A DNA stretch of 16,801 nt from NCBI GenBank assembly GCA_002378605.1, contig DFSK01000109.1:1-16801 (forward strand), read 5' to 3'. Under the pieces are notes generated by a model. It did no database searches, was not told where the DNA came from, and saw nothing but the letters and a program-made list of their open reading frames with translations. The translations under genes were made by a program, and so were the position numbers. Shown here one piece after another: positions 8,206-15,598 of this stretch. The DNA comes from Alphaproteobacteria bacterium UBA3439. GTDB lineage: Bacteria; Pseudomonadota; Alphaproteobacteria; Puniceispirillales; Puniceispirillaceae. Positions within the stretch are counted from its first letter, which is position 1. The number at the start of each line of letters is the position of its first letter.

Positions 8206-8260
8206 GATTGCCCACTCGATCGCCCGCCCGATTGCCCGCCCGATTACCCGCCCGATTGAC
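8206..8260. repeat. Tandem array, 12-bp unit, about 4.6 copies
   Basis: Consecutive units of consensus GATTGCCCGCCC start at 8206, 8218, 8230 and 8242, with a partial fifth at 8254. Units differ at single positions (for example ACTC or GATC in the first two). It lies in the 257-284 bp gap between two divergent genes, upstream of both the hydrolase and gluQ. No recognised function. Confidence 0.85.
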
Positions 8261-8395
8261 AAAAAGATTGGCTGGCAGATGACCTGTCAAAATCATCAAG
8301 GCGCAATATCCTCGATTTTGCCGTCCGCTATCGTCATTGACGAAATTGTTGCAAAGCGATAGGTCTGGATTAAGACGAACAGCAGGATCACTGCC

Positions 8396-9340
8396 ATGGA
8401 TCGCCCCTTCATTACCCGATTTGCGCCAAGCCCAACAGGCCTTTTACATCTTGGGCATGCCTATGCGGCCAAGGTGGCACATGATCTGGCGCGGCATTCG
8501 GGCGGCAAAATGATCCTGCGGATTGACGATATCGACCATACGCGGTGCCGCGATATATTTACCGCGCAAATTTTCAATGATTTGGACTGGCTGGGGCTGA
8601 ATTGGCATGGCAGCACCAATGACCCGCAATCAGGCCGTAATGCACCGCGCCAATCACAGCGGATGCCAGCCTATCAAGCCGCCCTAAAAACGCTTCAGGA
8701 TAAGGGGCTTGTCTATCCTTGCTATCTTCGCCGCCGCGAATTGAACGCGTTATTATCGGCGCCACATGCGGCCCCTGCATCGCAAATTGATCGAACCAGC
8801 CCAGCCGCATCACATGACGCGGCTATTGCCAATACCGATCAATTATTAAGCAAAAAAGAACAGGCCCGCCGTCATGCCGCCGGTCACGGCGCGGCATGGC
8901 GTCTTCGCATGGATGCCGCGATTGACATGGCCATGATTGCGGGCAATGGCGATCACCTGTCTTGGTTTGACCATCTAGCTGGCCCGCAGATTGCCAATCC
9001 AGCACAATTTGGCGATGTGGTGATTGCCCGCGCCGATATTGCCGTGTCCTATCATTTGTCCGTGGTGATTGATGATGCGCTTGATGGGGTCACGCTTGTT
9101 ACCCGCGGCGATGATCTTGTCGAATCAACCCATCTTCACCGGCTTTTACAGGCGCTTTTTGCGCTTCCGGTTCCCGATTACTGCCATCATGCGCTTGTTG
9201 TTGATCAGGCCGGCAAGCGGCTTGCCAAGCGCGATTCTGCGCATAGTCTTGAATCGATGCGGCAGATTCATGACGATCCGTCATCAATATTTGCCAAAAT
9301 GCCGCCGATTCCGGCGGTAAATTTACCAAAAAACCCGTAA
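8396..9340 (+). CDS. gluQ: Glutamyl-Q tRNA(Asp) synthetase
   Basis: GluQ-RS is a truncated glutamyl-tRNA synthetase lacking the anticodon-binding domain; it attaches glutamate to queuosine in tRNA-Asp. The 314-residue protein starts with ITRFAPSPTGLLHLGHAYAA, HLGH at 18-21, then LRIDDIDHTRCR (41-52) and the KMSKS equivalent KRLAKRD at 274-280. It ends soon after, so no anticodon-binding domain is present. The E. coli-type zinc site (Cys-X-Cys, later Tyr and Cys) is not retained. Only Cys109 in VYPCYLRRRE remains, and the region 120-160 is an unusual Ala/Ser-rich insertion. AGGA lies about nine bases before the ATG. A full-length GltX is the main alternative but the length excludes it. Confidence 0.92.
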   Translation: MDRPFITRFAPSPTGLLHLGHAYAAKVAHDLARHSGGKMILRIDDIDHTRCRDIFTAQIFNDLDWLGLNWHGSTNDPQSGRNAPRQSQRMPAYQAALKTLQDKGLVYPCYLRRRELNALLSAPHAAPASQIDRTSPAASHDAAIANTDQLLSKKEQARRHAAGHGAAWRLRMDAAIDMAMIAGNGDHLSWFDHLAGPQIANPAQFGDVVIARADIAVSYHLSVVIDDALDGVTLVTRGDDLVESTHLHRLLQALFALPVPDYCHHALVVDQAGKRLAKRDSAHSLESMRQIHDDPSSIFAKMPPIPAVNLPKNP

Positions 9341-9363
9341 GAAACGATATTTCAGTGGTATTT

Positions 9364-9379
9364 GCGCATGGCCATGCGC
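9364..9379. repeat. 16-bp perfect palindrome after gluQ
   Basis: GCGCATGGCCATGCGC is fully self-complementary and lies 24 bp after the gluQ stop. The RNA could fold as a six-pair stem with a GGCC loop. The downstream U-run is interrupted (CTATCTATTTTTA), so it is at best a weak gluQ terminator. Confidence 0.45.
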
Positions 9380-9418
9380 CGCTATCTATTTTTATGAAAT
9401 TTAAATTAGTCAGTGGGG

Positions 9419-9449
9419 TTGACTTAAATTATTATTAATCCCATATACT
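9419..9449 (+). promoter_or_regulatory. Promoter-like pair for the small RNA
   Basis: TTGACT (9419-9424) and TATACT (9444-9449) are separated by 19 bp, slightly long for a vegetative promoter. The -10-like element ends seven bases before the first paired base of the small RNA, which suits a start near 9456. Confidence 0.55.
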
Positions 9450-9455
9450 GCATTG

Positions 9456-9522
9456 CACCAAACGAAGGTTTGTGTGTTTCCTCCCTAGACTCGGTCGTGA
9501 GCTTGCTCACGACCTTTTTTTT
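9456..9522 (+). ncRNA. mmgR: MmgR/suhB-family (alpha-r8) small RNA
   Basis: The predicted transcript of about 67-70 nt has three parts. The first is a 5' hairpin, CACCAAAC / GAAG / GTTTGTGTG, with one bulge (9456-9476). The second is a single-stranded stretch carrying TTTCCTCCCT (9477-9486). The third is a strong Rho-independent terminator, GGTCGTGAG / CTTG / CTCACGACC, followed by eight T (9493-9522). To my knowledge the unpaired UUUCCUCCCU decamer is the conserved core of the alphaproteobacterial MmgR/suhB family, in which the Sinorhizobium meliloti member limits polyhydroxybutyrate accumulation. CCUCCC is complementary to Shine-Dalgarno sequences, fitting translational repression in trans. 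The main alternative is another anti-Shine-Dalgarno RNA such as the cuckoo family. Targets in this organism are unknown. Confidence 0.82.
9493..9522 (+). terminator. Rho-independent terminator of the small RNA
   Basis: A nine-pair perfect stem (9493-9501 with 9506-9514), a CTTG loop and eight consecutive T make this the clearest intrinsic terminator in the window. It is part of the small RNA's 3' end. Confidence 0.93.
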
Positions 9523-9679
9523 GGCTTGTATCTTTATAAAATCTAATTTGAAAATTAATTAGTTCCATATTGTGCATAATAAAACAGGGTATTTTAAAAT
9601 GCTGCACCGCAATATAACTGAATTCACACCCTGTTCACCACAGCGTCTAATCGGCTAAATCATGGAAACAAATTAAAAA

Positions 9680-10861
9680 TTATGCATGCTTAGGACGGTG
9701 TAGCAATCCCAGCCACGCCAGCGCAATGGCGATAATCATTACCGGCCCTAGGGCTGATAAAACCATCACTTCCCAGCCAAATTGGCTATGCAACGCGCCG
9801 GCGGCCAAGGATGCCGTGGCAACCGATGTTGTGGTAACCAAATCGGCAATGCCCTGAACCCGCCCGCGTTCTTCTGGGTTGGCCACGCTTGCCACCAGCG
9901 AGCTGCCGCCAATATACAGGAAATTCCAGCCCAGCCCCATACAGGCTAACGCCACAAAATACCACCAGAACCCATCACCAAGAAGCGCACTGGCAATGGC
10001 CGCCAGATAAATCAGCACGCCACTTGTCAGAATGATTGGCGCGCCAAATCGGGAAATCAGATTGCCGGTAAAAAAGGCAGGCGCAAACATGGCCACAACA
10101 TGCCATTGAATAATGGTCGCATTGGCCGAGGTTCCAAGCTTGGCAACATTGACCACCTGCAATGGCGTGGCGGTCATCATATAGCTCATCATCGCATAGC
10201 CAATGGCCGCGCTAATGACGCCAACGACAAAAATGGGCATTTTGAAAAAACTGCCAATCGGCCGCCCACCCGAACCGGTGCGTTTCGGTTTTGGAATTTG
10301 CACCCCACTTAAAAACCAAAGCGAAACAAGCTGCACGGCGGCAACGCTGAAAAAACAGCCCGCATAAAGATGGCCTGGCACAAAATCAACTGTATTACGG
10401 GCGATTTCCGGCCCCATGAAAGCAGCAAGCAAGCCACCAGCCAGCACATAGGAAATGGCCTTTGGCTTTTGTGATTCTTCGGCACTATCGGCGGCGGCAT
10501 AGCGATAAAAGCCAGCGCAGCCATGCGCGATACCAAGAAACATCGAAGCCAGACAAAACAGCCAGAAATTTGAAATTAAAATGGCTATGCCTTGGGTAAA
10601 GGCAGATACAGCCGCGATCATCACCCCACCCATAAAAACCGGCCGACGGCCAAATCGAACCATCAGCAATGACGCTGGCAAGGTTGTCAGCATCGAGGTG
10701 ACAAATTGCAGTGACAGCCCCAGCGTCGCCAGCCACGGCAAGGGCGATAAAAGGCTGCCAACAAGCGCGGTATTGATGATATTCACATTCATCGTTGTCA
10801 TTGAAAGGGCCTGCGCCGCCGCAAGCCTGATCACGTTGCCGGTATTGCTTTTCGCCTGCAT
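9680..10861 (-). CDS. Major facilitator superfamily (MFS) transporter
   Basis: A 393-residue inner-membrane protein with about twelve hydrophobic segments in two halves. The loop between segments 2 and 3 has the MFS motif A remnant RFGRRPVFMGG. A shorter hydrophilic central loop (IPKPKRTGSGGRP) separates the halves, and a second-half GRVQG motif occurs in NPEERGRVQGI. Substrate cannot be inferred. The ATG at 10861 is chosen; an upstream in-frame TTG at 10900 would add 13 residues. No strong Shine-Dalgarno is visible. The Fur-family regulator lies upstream on the same strand with a 190-bp gap, so a metal-related or efflux role is possible but not shown. Confidence 0.87.
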   Translation of the reverse strand: MQAKSNTGNVIRLAAAQALSMTTMNVNIINTALVGSLLSPLPWLATLGLSLQFVTSMLTTLPASLLMVRFGRRPVFMGGVMIAAVSAFTQGIAILISNFWLFCLASMFLGIAHGCAGFYRYAAADSAEESQKPKAISYVLAGGLLAAFMGPEIARNTVDFVPGHLYAGCFFSVAAVQLVSLWFLSGVQIPKPKRTGSGGRPIGSFFKMPIFVVGVISAAIGYAMMSYMMTATPLQVVNVAKLGTSANATIIQWHVVAMFAPAFFTGNLISRFGAPIILTSGVLIYLAAIASALLGDGFWWYFVALACMGLGWNFLYIGGSSLVASVANPEERGRVQGIADLVTTTSVATASLAAGALHSQFGWEVMVLSALGPVMIIAIALAWLGLLHRPKHA

Positions 10862-11051
10862 GATATTGATGTCCAAGATAGGCGCCAGTCGTAAAACCAA
10901 AGACCAGCATAACGCATGAATAACAAAGCCGCTAACATCCTATAACGCGATTTCCACCGAAGTACAATCAACTGCCATCACCGCAAATGATGAGCCGACC
11001 CTATCACGCAAAAACCACGCCCTAGCCTATTTTCAGGGGCTAAATTTGAAT

Positions 11052-11471
11052 TTAGGATTTCAATTTCCGGCCAAAGAGTTCAAGACGATGATCGACGAGT
11101 TCATAGCCCATTTCACGGGCAATTTGCTCTTTCAAGGCTTCGAGTTCAGCATGGTAGAATTCGATCACTTCGCCCGTTTCAACATCGACAAGATGTTCGT
11201 GATGCTCGCCAGATTCCTCATAACGTGCGCGCCCATCACCAAATTCCAGCCGGTCGATAACCCCCGCCTCTTCCAGCAATTTCACCGTTCGATAGACAGT
11301 GGCAATTGAAATTGTGCGATCCTGCTCAACAGCACGCCGATATAGCTGGTCAACATCAGGGTGATCTTCCGACCCTTCAATGACACCTAAAATAATCTGC
11401 CGCTGGCTCGTCATGCGAATGCCATTATTGAGGCATTTTTCAATAAGCCCGCTTGTCATGGCATCACCCAT
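11052..11471 (-). CDS. Fur-family metal-dependent regulator (Fur or Mur type)
   Basis: A DNA-binding repressor of the Fur family, 139 residues. The winged-helix recognition segment is ISIATVYRTVKLLEEAGVI (54-72). The dimerisation and metal-binding half contains HHEH (90-93), GEVIEF, and GYELVDHRLELFGRKL with His128. The C-terminal Cys pairs of E. coli Fur are absent. This is typical of alphaproteobacterial Fur/Mur proteins, which respond to manganese or iron, so the effector is left open. An internal ATG at 11459 after GGGTGA is an equally likely start. A short inverted repeat (CTAAATT-TG-AATTTAG, 11040-11055) spans the stop codon. Confidence 0.9.
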   Translation of the reverse strand: MGDAMTSGLIEKCLNNGIRMTSQRQIILGVIEGSEDHPDVDQLYRRAVEQDRTISIATVYRTVKLLEEAGVIDRLEFGDGRARYEESGEHHEHLVDVETGEVIEFYHAELEALKEQIAREMGYELVDHRLELFGRKLKS

Positions 11472-11527
11472 CTGTTGTGTTGGTTACAAGATTTCCTAAG
11501 TATAAGCCGGATGGATAAAGCAATCCA

Positions 11528-11572
11528 GCCCCAATCGAATTCGCCCCAACCGCATTGGCCCCAATCGAATTA
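11528..11572. repeat. Tandem array, 15-bp unit, three copies
   Basis: Units begin at 11528, 11543 and 11558 with consensus GCCCCAATCGAATTN. The first and third match over 14 bases and the middle one differs at two. It lies between the divergent fur-type and EamA genes, ending about 40 bp before the EamA start, so it may sit within its promoter or leader. Confidence 0.85.
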
Positions 11573-11610
11573 GATTGACCTTGATCAAGATTACGGGAAA
11601 TGTTCTGCCC

Positions 11611-12549
11611 ATGATACCACCAGCATCCAATCGCCTAAGCAATGATAGTGCCAGCACGACAAGGGGCATATTGCAGCTTTGCGCGGCCATGCTGTTTATT
11701 CCAATCCTTGATGTTTTCGCCAAGCTTCTTGGCCAAGCATTAGATCCTGTCGAAGTTACCTTCATGCGGTTTGTCATGCAAATTTTGCTGATGGCGCCAT
11801 TGGTTATCTGGACGCGTCAATGGCATGTTCCGGCTGGCACTTTGATGATGCAATTTGCCCGCGGCATTCTCTTGGCAATTGCCACCGTCTGTTTCTTTGC
11901 CGCGCTTCAGCATTTGCCAATGGCCGAAGCCATTTCAATTTATTTTGTGCAGCCATTGATCCTGACCGCGCTATCAGCGCTTTTTCTGGGTGAGCAAATC
12001 AGGCAAAGACGGATAATCGCGATTGTCATCGGGCTTTTCGGGGTGGTGGTTATTTTGCAGCCAAGCATTGTGATTTTTGGCGCTCCAGCCCTGTTTCCGC
12101 TGGCAACTGCCCTTGCTATGGCAGGTTATGTTACGATCACCCGCCGTCTTGCCGGCAGAGCGCATCCGTTTCAAATGCAATTCATTGTCGGCATTACAGC
12201 GACAATCGCGCTTGGCGCTACCATGCTCATCGGCCAGATGTTTGATCTTGCTGGCACCGGCTTCATTATGCCAAATGCGCAACAATTTGAATGGATTATC
12301 TATATGGGGCTTGTCGCCACCATTGGCCATATCTTCATCGTCTGGGCAGCCAATAACGCACCAGCAAGTGTCCTGGCACCATTTCAATATACCGAGATTA
12401 TTTCATCGGTGATTTTAGGCTATCTGGTTTTTGGCGATCTGCCCGCCAAAACTACAATTCTTGGCGTTTGCATCATTGTCGGATGCGGCATCTATCTGTT
12501 TCACCGTGAACGCATTGCCGCGCAAGAAGACCGCCAAGCAGGCCGCTAG
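11611..12549 (+). CDS. EamA/DMT-family transporter
   Basis: A 312-residue inner-membrane protein with about ten hydrophobic segments and two EamA repeats. The first repeat includes FAKLLGQALDPVEVTFMRF and the QPLILTALSALFLGEQI element typical of this family. The second ends with the matching PFQYTEIISSVILGYLVFGD. Drug/metabolite transporters export amino acids, nucleotides or other small molecules; the substrate here is unknown. The ATG at 11611 is preferred over an in-frame TTG at 11575, though neither has a good Shine-Dalgarno. Its stop shares the four bases CTAG with the convergent pssA stop. It is transcribed away from the Fur-type gene. Confidence 0.88.
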   Translation: MIPPASNRLSNDSASTTRGILQLCAAMLFIPILDVFAKLLGQALDPVEVTFMRFVMQILLMAPLVIWTRQWHVPAGTLMMQFARGILLAIATVCFFAALQHLPMAEAISIYFVQPLILTALSALFLGEQIRQRRIIAIVIGLFGVVVILQPSIVIFGAPALFPLATALAMAGYVTITRRLAGRAHPFQMQFIVGITATIALGATMLIGQMFDLAGTGFIMPNAQQFEWIIYMGLVATIGHIFIVWAANNAPASVLAPFQYTEIISSVILGYLVFGDLPAKTTILGVCIIVGCGIYLFHRERIAAQEDRQAGR

Positions 12550-13316
12550 CTTGTTTTGCTGCCTTCATATTGCCGGCGTTCGCGCAAGAACTGCAATGTT
12601 GATAGCGGCAGGCTAAGCGTATAGATCACCACCACCGCCATATAGGTGAACCAAGGCTCGGTCACCACAGCAGCGCCAAGAAGGCCAATCCCCGCCAAAA
12701 CCGGAAGTACCGACTCGACTGGCAATTTCACCCGCTTGCCGGCAAAGGTTGGAAGCGAACTAACCGCGCCAGCACCAACCAGAACCAACCATGCCGCCAC
12801 CCAATTTGCATCACGCGCAATTTCCAGATTGAATTGCAAATCAATAACAATCGGCAATAACACAAGAAAGCCAGATGCAGGGGCGGGAATACCGGTAAAA
12901 TAGCCTTTGGCATAATCGGGCGGATCAGGCAGTTCAGAATCAAATCGTGCCAGGCGAAGCGCAATCGAAACTGCATAAAATAATGTTGCCCACCATGCCA
13001 TCGTGCCAGCATCTTGCAAGGCCCAGATATACAGACATAAAGCCGGAACAACGCCAAACACAACCAGATCAGACAAGCTGTCAAGCGCGGCGCCAAAGGC
13101 GCTTGAGGTTTGAAACCGGCGCGCGGTGCGCCCGTCAAGCGCATCAAAAACAGCGGCCACACTGATCAAAATAATCACCCCAGCCCAACGTCCATCCATC
13201 GCAAATCGCAATGCGGTTAGGCCCGAGGCAAATCCGGCAACGGTTAGAATATTGGGCAAAAGCCAGTAGATCGAAACCGATCTGAAACGCTTTTTCTTTT
13301 GAGGGCGATCGCTCAT
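12546..13316 (-). CDS. pssA: CDP-diacylglycerol-serine O-phosphatidyltransferase
   Basis: This membrane enzyme joins CDP-diacylglycerol and serine to give phosphatidylserine. The 256-residue protein carries the complete CDP-alcohol phosphatidyltransferase motif. Asp58, Asp61-Gly62, Ala65-Arg66, Gly75, Asp79 and Asp83 have the exact spacing D-x2-DG-x2-AR-x8-G-x3-D-x3-D. Several hydrophobic helices follow. The ATG at 13316 shares one base with the psd stop (TAATG), which decides the start against an upstream in-frame TTG. The motif alone fits related enzymes such as PgsA, but pairing with psd fixes the function. psd and pssA together give the phosphatidylethanolamine pathway. Confidence 0.95.
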   Translation of the reverse strand: MSDRPQKKKRFRSVSIYWLLPNILTVAGFASGLTALRFAMDGRWAGVIILISVAAVFDALDGRTARRFQTSSAFGAALDSLSDLVVFGVVPALCLYIWALQDAGTMAWWATLFYAVSIALRLARFDSELPDPPDYAKGYFTGIPAPASGFLVLLPIVIDLQFNLEIARDANWVAAWLVLVGAGAVSSLPTFAGKRVKLPVESVLPVLAGIGLLGAAVVTEPWFTYMAVVVIYTLSLPLSTLQFLRERRQYEGSKTS

Positions 13317-14023
13317 TACCGGCAAACCCCGTCGGTGATTTCAGCGGTCTTGCCCGATAAATCGGCAAGGATGGTTTCGCCAGCAATTGTTGTTTGACCC
13401 GCCAGAACATAAACTGGCGTCGAGGCTGGCAACCACACATCAACACGGCTGCCAAATCGGATAATGCCATATTGCTGGCCGATATTCAGATAATCGCCAA
13501 CCGCTGCTTCAAGCAAAATCCGGCGGGCAACAAGCCCCGCGATCTGCACAACACCAACAGGCTGGCCCGATGCCATTTCAAGAACCATATTCTGGCGTTC
13601 ATTCTGCTCCGAAGCTTTATCGAGGCTGGCATTTAAAAAAGCACCCTTATGATAGGATGTGGCTGTCACCTTACCGGCAACAGGCGCACGGTTCACATGA
13701 ACATCAAATACATTCATGAAAATCGAAATGCGCCGCCATTCGCCTTTTGGCAGATCAAGATCATCGGGAACGGGAACAATACCGGTTGATAGCACCCGCC
13801 CGTCAGCTGGCGCGATCACAAGATGGTCGGTCACTGGCGTGGTGCGCTTTGGATTGCGGAAAAAATAAATACACCATAACGACAAAAGACTGCCCGGAAG
13901 CAAAAACCCTGCCCAGAAATAAGTGATGATTGCCGAAACAAGGATGAACAGGAAAATGAACGGCCAACCAGCAGGATGGATTGGCACCAGAACTTCATCC
14001 TTGACGCTTTTAAAGATATTCAT
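13316..14023 (-). CDS. psd: Phosphatidylserine decarboxylase proenzyme (short type)
   Basis: The enzyme decarboxylates phosphatidylserine to phosphatidylethanolamine at the inner membrane. The 235-residue proenzyme has an N-terminal hydrophobic pair (about 20-55), APADGRV (70-76, with Asp73), and FMNVFDVHVNRAP (102-114). The self-cleavage site is IRFGSRVDVWLP, where Ser192 after Gly191 should become the pyruvoyl group. The size fits the short form typical of alphaproteobacteria. The ATG at 14023 has AGG nine bases upstream; an in-frame TTG farther upstream is less likely. It is the first gene of the psd-pssA operon. Confidence 0.95.
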   Translation of the reverse strand: MNIFKSVKDEVLVPIHPAGWPFIFLFILVSAIITYFWAGFLLPGSLLSLWCIYFFRNPKRTTPVTDHLVIAPADGRVLSTGIVPVPDDLDLPKGEWRRISIFMNVFDVHVNRAPVAGKVTATSYHKGAFLNASLDKASEQNERQNMVLEMASGQPVGVVQIAGLVARRILLEAAVGDYLNIGQQYGIIRFGSRVDVWLPASTPVYVLAGQTTIAGETILADLSGKTAEITDGVCR

Positions 14024-14062
14024 TTGTTCAAACCTGTTTTCCAACAACCGTTATCACCGGCT

Positions 14063-14074
14063 GGCGCGCGCGCC
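14063..14074. repeat. 12-bp GC palindrome upstream of psd
   Basis: GGCGCGCGCGCC is a perfect alternating-purine/pyrimidine palindrome 40 bp upstream of the psd start. It may be an operator or only a composition accident. Confidence 0.3.
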
Positions 14075-14160
14075 GCGTCCAAGCCAAAATCCGTTGCTGG
14101 CACCATATCCATTTGCAGCGCAAACGTCATCAAATAATTAACGATGGCACATCCGGCGAT

Positions 14161-15264
14161 CTAGCGAAGCTGGCGACGACGCTCATCGGCAAGGCGCATC
14201 GCCGCGCGAACCGACTCGCGGGCAATTAATCCGCGCTCTAAAAGATCATTTAACTTGCCCTGAAATGCGCCGCTATTTAGCCGCCTCGTTGTGCCAAGTG
14301 ACGGCACCTCAACATAAATGGCAAATTCGGCCATTTGCGGCGGTTCAATTGGCGCGGCGGCGGCAATCTTCTGCGCGGCTGGTGCTGGCACCATTTGCCG
14401 TGCCTTGGCCTGGCGACCGTCACCCTGTTGCGCCGAACCAATTGCCGAATCATTTGCCGAATCATTTGACAGGTTGCGACCGCTTGCGCCAGCGGCATCA
14501 ACCGCAGCAAAATCGGCTGGAACGATATCTGGGCTGAAATTTTGAGGAAATGCAGGCGTTTGGGCTGGCTCTGAACGAAGCGATTCTGCGCCAGATATCG
14601 ACGGCACCATCACTGTCTCCTCTTCTTTGTCACTCCATATCTGACTTGATGCGGGCATCGCAATTTTTGTTGGCCGAACACGATAAAGTCCAATTTTATC
14701 CCCCTTTGGGCGTTGGCGTGGCACCGACCGGATGCGGCCAGATGACCAAGACAGAAATTCACCAACAAGCTGTTTTGACGTGACCTCAGCTTCGATCACC
14801 CATGCCCGCTCAATCCGCGGCAAAGCGTCGATAAACACAGCACGCTTCCCAAGCCATCGTGCCTTTAATGCTGTTTCACGTTGCCCGTCTATTTTCCGTT
14901 TTTTGGCAAATATCTCTAATCGCTGGCTCATGATTTGCGCAATATGAACCATTTCAACAGCAACCGCATCTAATGCCGCCCGCATTCCGGCAGCCGATGA
15001 AACCGTCATCTCGAACAGGCGGGGCGGACGAAACCCAAACAGGCCTGATTTACCAGCAAGCATATCAAGGCTGATTGGCCCGCGCACCGGCTGGGCGGTA
15101 AATTCAATGAAAAAGCTGAGGCGTTTTTGCTGTTTGCGGGTTAACAGCCGGTCGGCAAAAAAATCTGCCGCAGCGGCCAATAATTCGACTTTACCTTCAG
15201 ATGTTTCTGCGTCAGATCCGGTTTTGGCTTGGCTTGACGTTATTGCCGGAATAACCTCGATCAT
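14161..15264 (-). CDS. Unrecognised 367-residue protein; N-terminal half resembles phage SprT-like zincins but lacks the first active-site His
   Basis: I do not recognise the gene by name. The start at 15264 is well supported by AGGG six bases upstream. Residues 48-171 follow the layout of phage-encoded SprT-like metallopeptidases: a beta strand (LSFFIEFT), RPPRLFEMTV, then an alpha helix ending AVEMVHIAQ (102-110). After a gap come RWLGK (136-140) and AWVIEAE (154-160), which resemble HEMVHVxQ, W-x-GK and PWEIEA of those proteins. At the HExxH site Val103 replaces the first His, while Glu104 and His107 remain. Residues 215-310 are a low-complexity Pro/Ala/Gln linker with a 12-bp DNA repeat. 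The last 55 residues (AEFAIYVEVPS to the end) look folded and basic. Homology here is my inference from pattern, not a search. Confidence 0.6.
   Translation of the reverse strand: MIEVIPAITSSQAKTGSDAETSEGKVELLAAAADFFADRLLTRKQQKRLSFFIEFTAQPVRGPISLDMLAGKSGLFGFRPPRLFEMTVSSAAGMRAALDAVAVEMVHIAQIMSQRLEIFAKKRKIDGQRETALKARWLGKRAVFIDALPRIERAWVIEAEVTSKQLVGEFLSWSSGRIRSVPRQRPKGDKIGLYRVRPTKIAMPASSQIWSDKEEETVMVPSISGAESLRSEPAQTPAFPQNFSPDIVPADFAAVDAAGASGRNLSNDSANDSAIGSAQQGDGRQAKARQMVPAPAAQKIAAAAPIEPPQMAEFAIYVEVPSLGTTRRLNSGAFQGKLNDLLERGLIARESVRAAMRLADERRRQLR
14442..14470. repeat. 12-bp tandem duplication inside the unknown gene
   Basis: TTGCCGAATCAT occurs twice in tandem (14442-14453, 14454-14465), followed by TTG. 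Being 12 bp, it keeps the frame and yields NDSANDSA in the linker of the encoded protein. Confidence 0.8.
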
Positions 15265-15516
15265 CTTTACCCTGTTCCCTTTATCACATTCCAAATCACA
15301 TCGACCCGATTGCATGGCGGCATCTGTTTACGAAATGCGAGCCTTGCCCGCTAATCTGCAACCGATGATAGCCCGACTTCAGGTTTACTCCAATTTACTA
15401 ATTTAAATGCTGCAAATTTAGAAAAAACACCATGGCTTGTGCTCTGATTTGGTGAAACGGTTTGCCACGGAAAAACCCTATTGACTGGCTGGCCGACTGT
15501 CCGCAATCTTAACCGC

Positions 15517-15532
15517 TTGTCAGGTCTGACAA
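15517..15532. promoter_or_regulatory. 16-bp inverted repeat upstream of the carboxymuconolactone decarboxylase-family gene
   Basis: TTGTCAG-GT-CTGACAA has exact 7-bp arms and lies 66 bp upstream of the start at 15599. Its TTGTC...GACAA form resembles operators of GntR/FCD-type regulators. No such regulator is in the window. A promoter-like TTGACT is at 15481, but the -10 match is poor. Confidence 0.45.
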
Positions 15533-15598
15533 AAATGACCCACACAACAAAATACGGCCGATTCGCGCCACCAACCTAGATAACAGAATGGGAAAACC

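Larger units (their letters stand above)
9341..9679. other. Gene-free region of 339 bp holding one small RNA
   Basis: Between gluQ and the MFS transporter gene there is no credible coding frame. The left part has a 16-bp palindrome and a promoter-like pair, the middle carries the small RNA and its terminator, and the right part (9523-9679) is AT-rich with nothing I can name. Confidence 0.8.

Noticed and set aside
8206..8260. Possible CRISPR array
   Set aside because: Units of 12 bp are directly adjacent with no spacers.
11528..11572. Possible iterons of a replication origin
   Set aside because: Only three units, no DnaA boxes or replication gene nearby.
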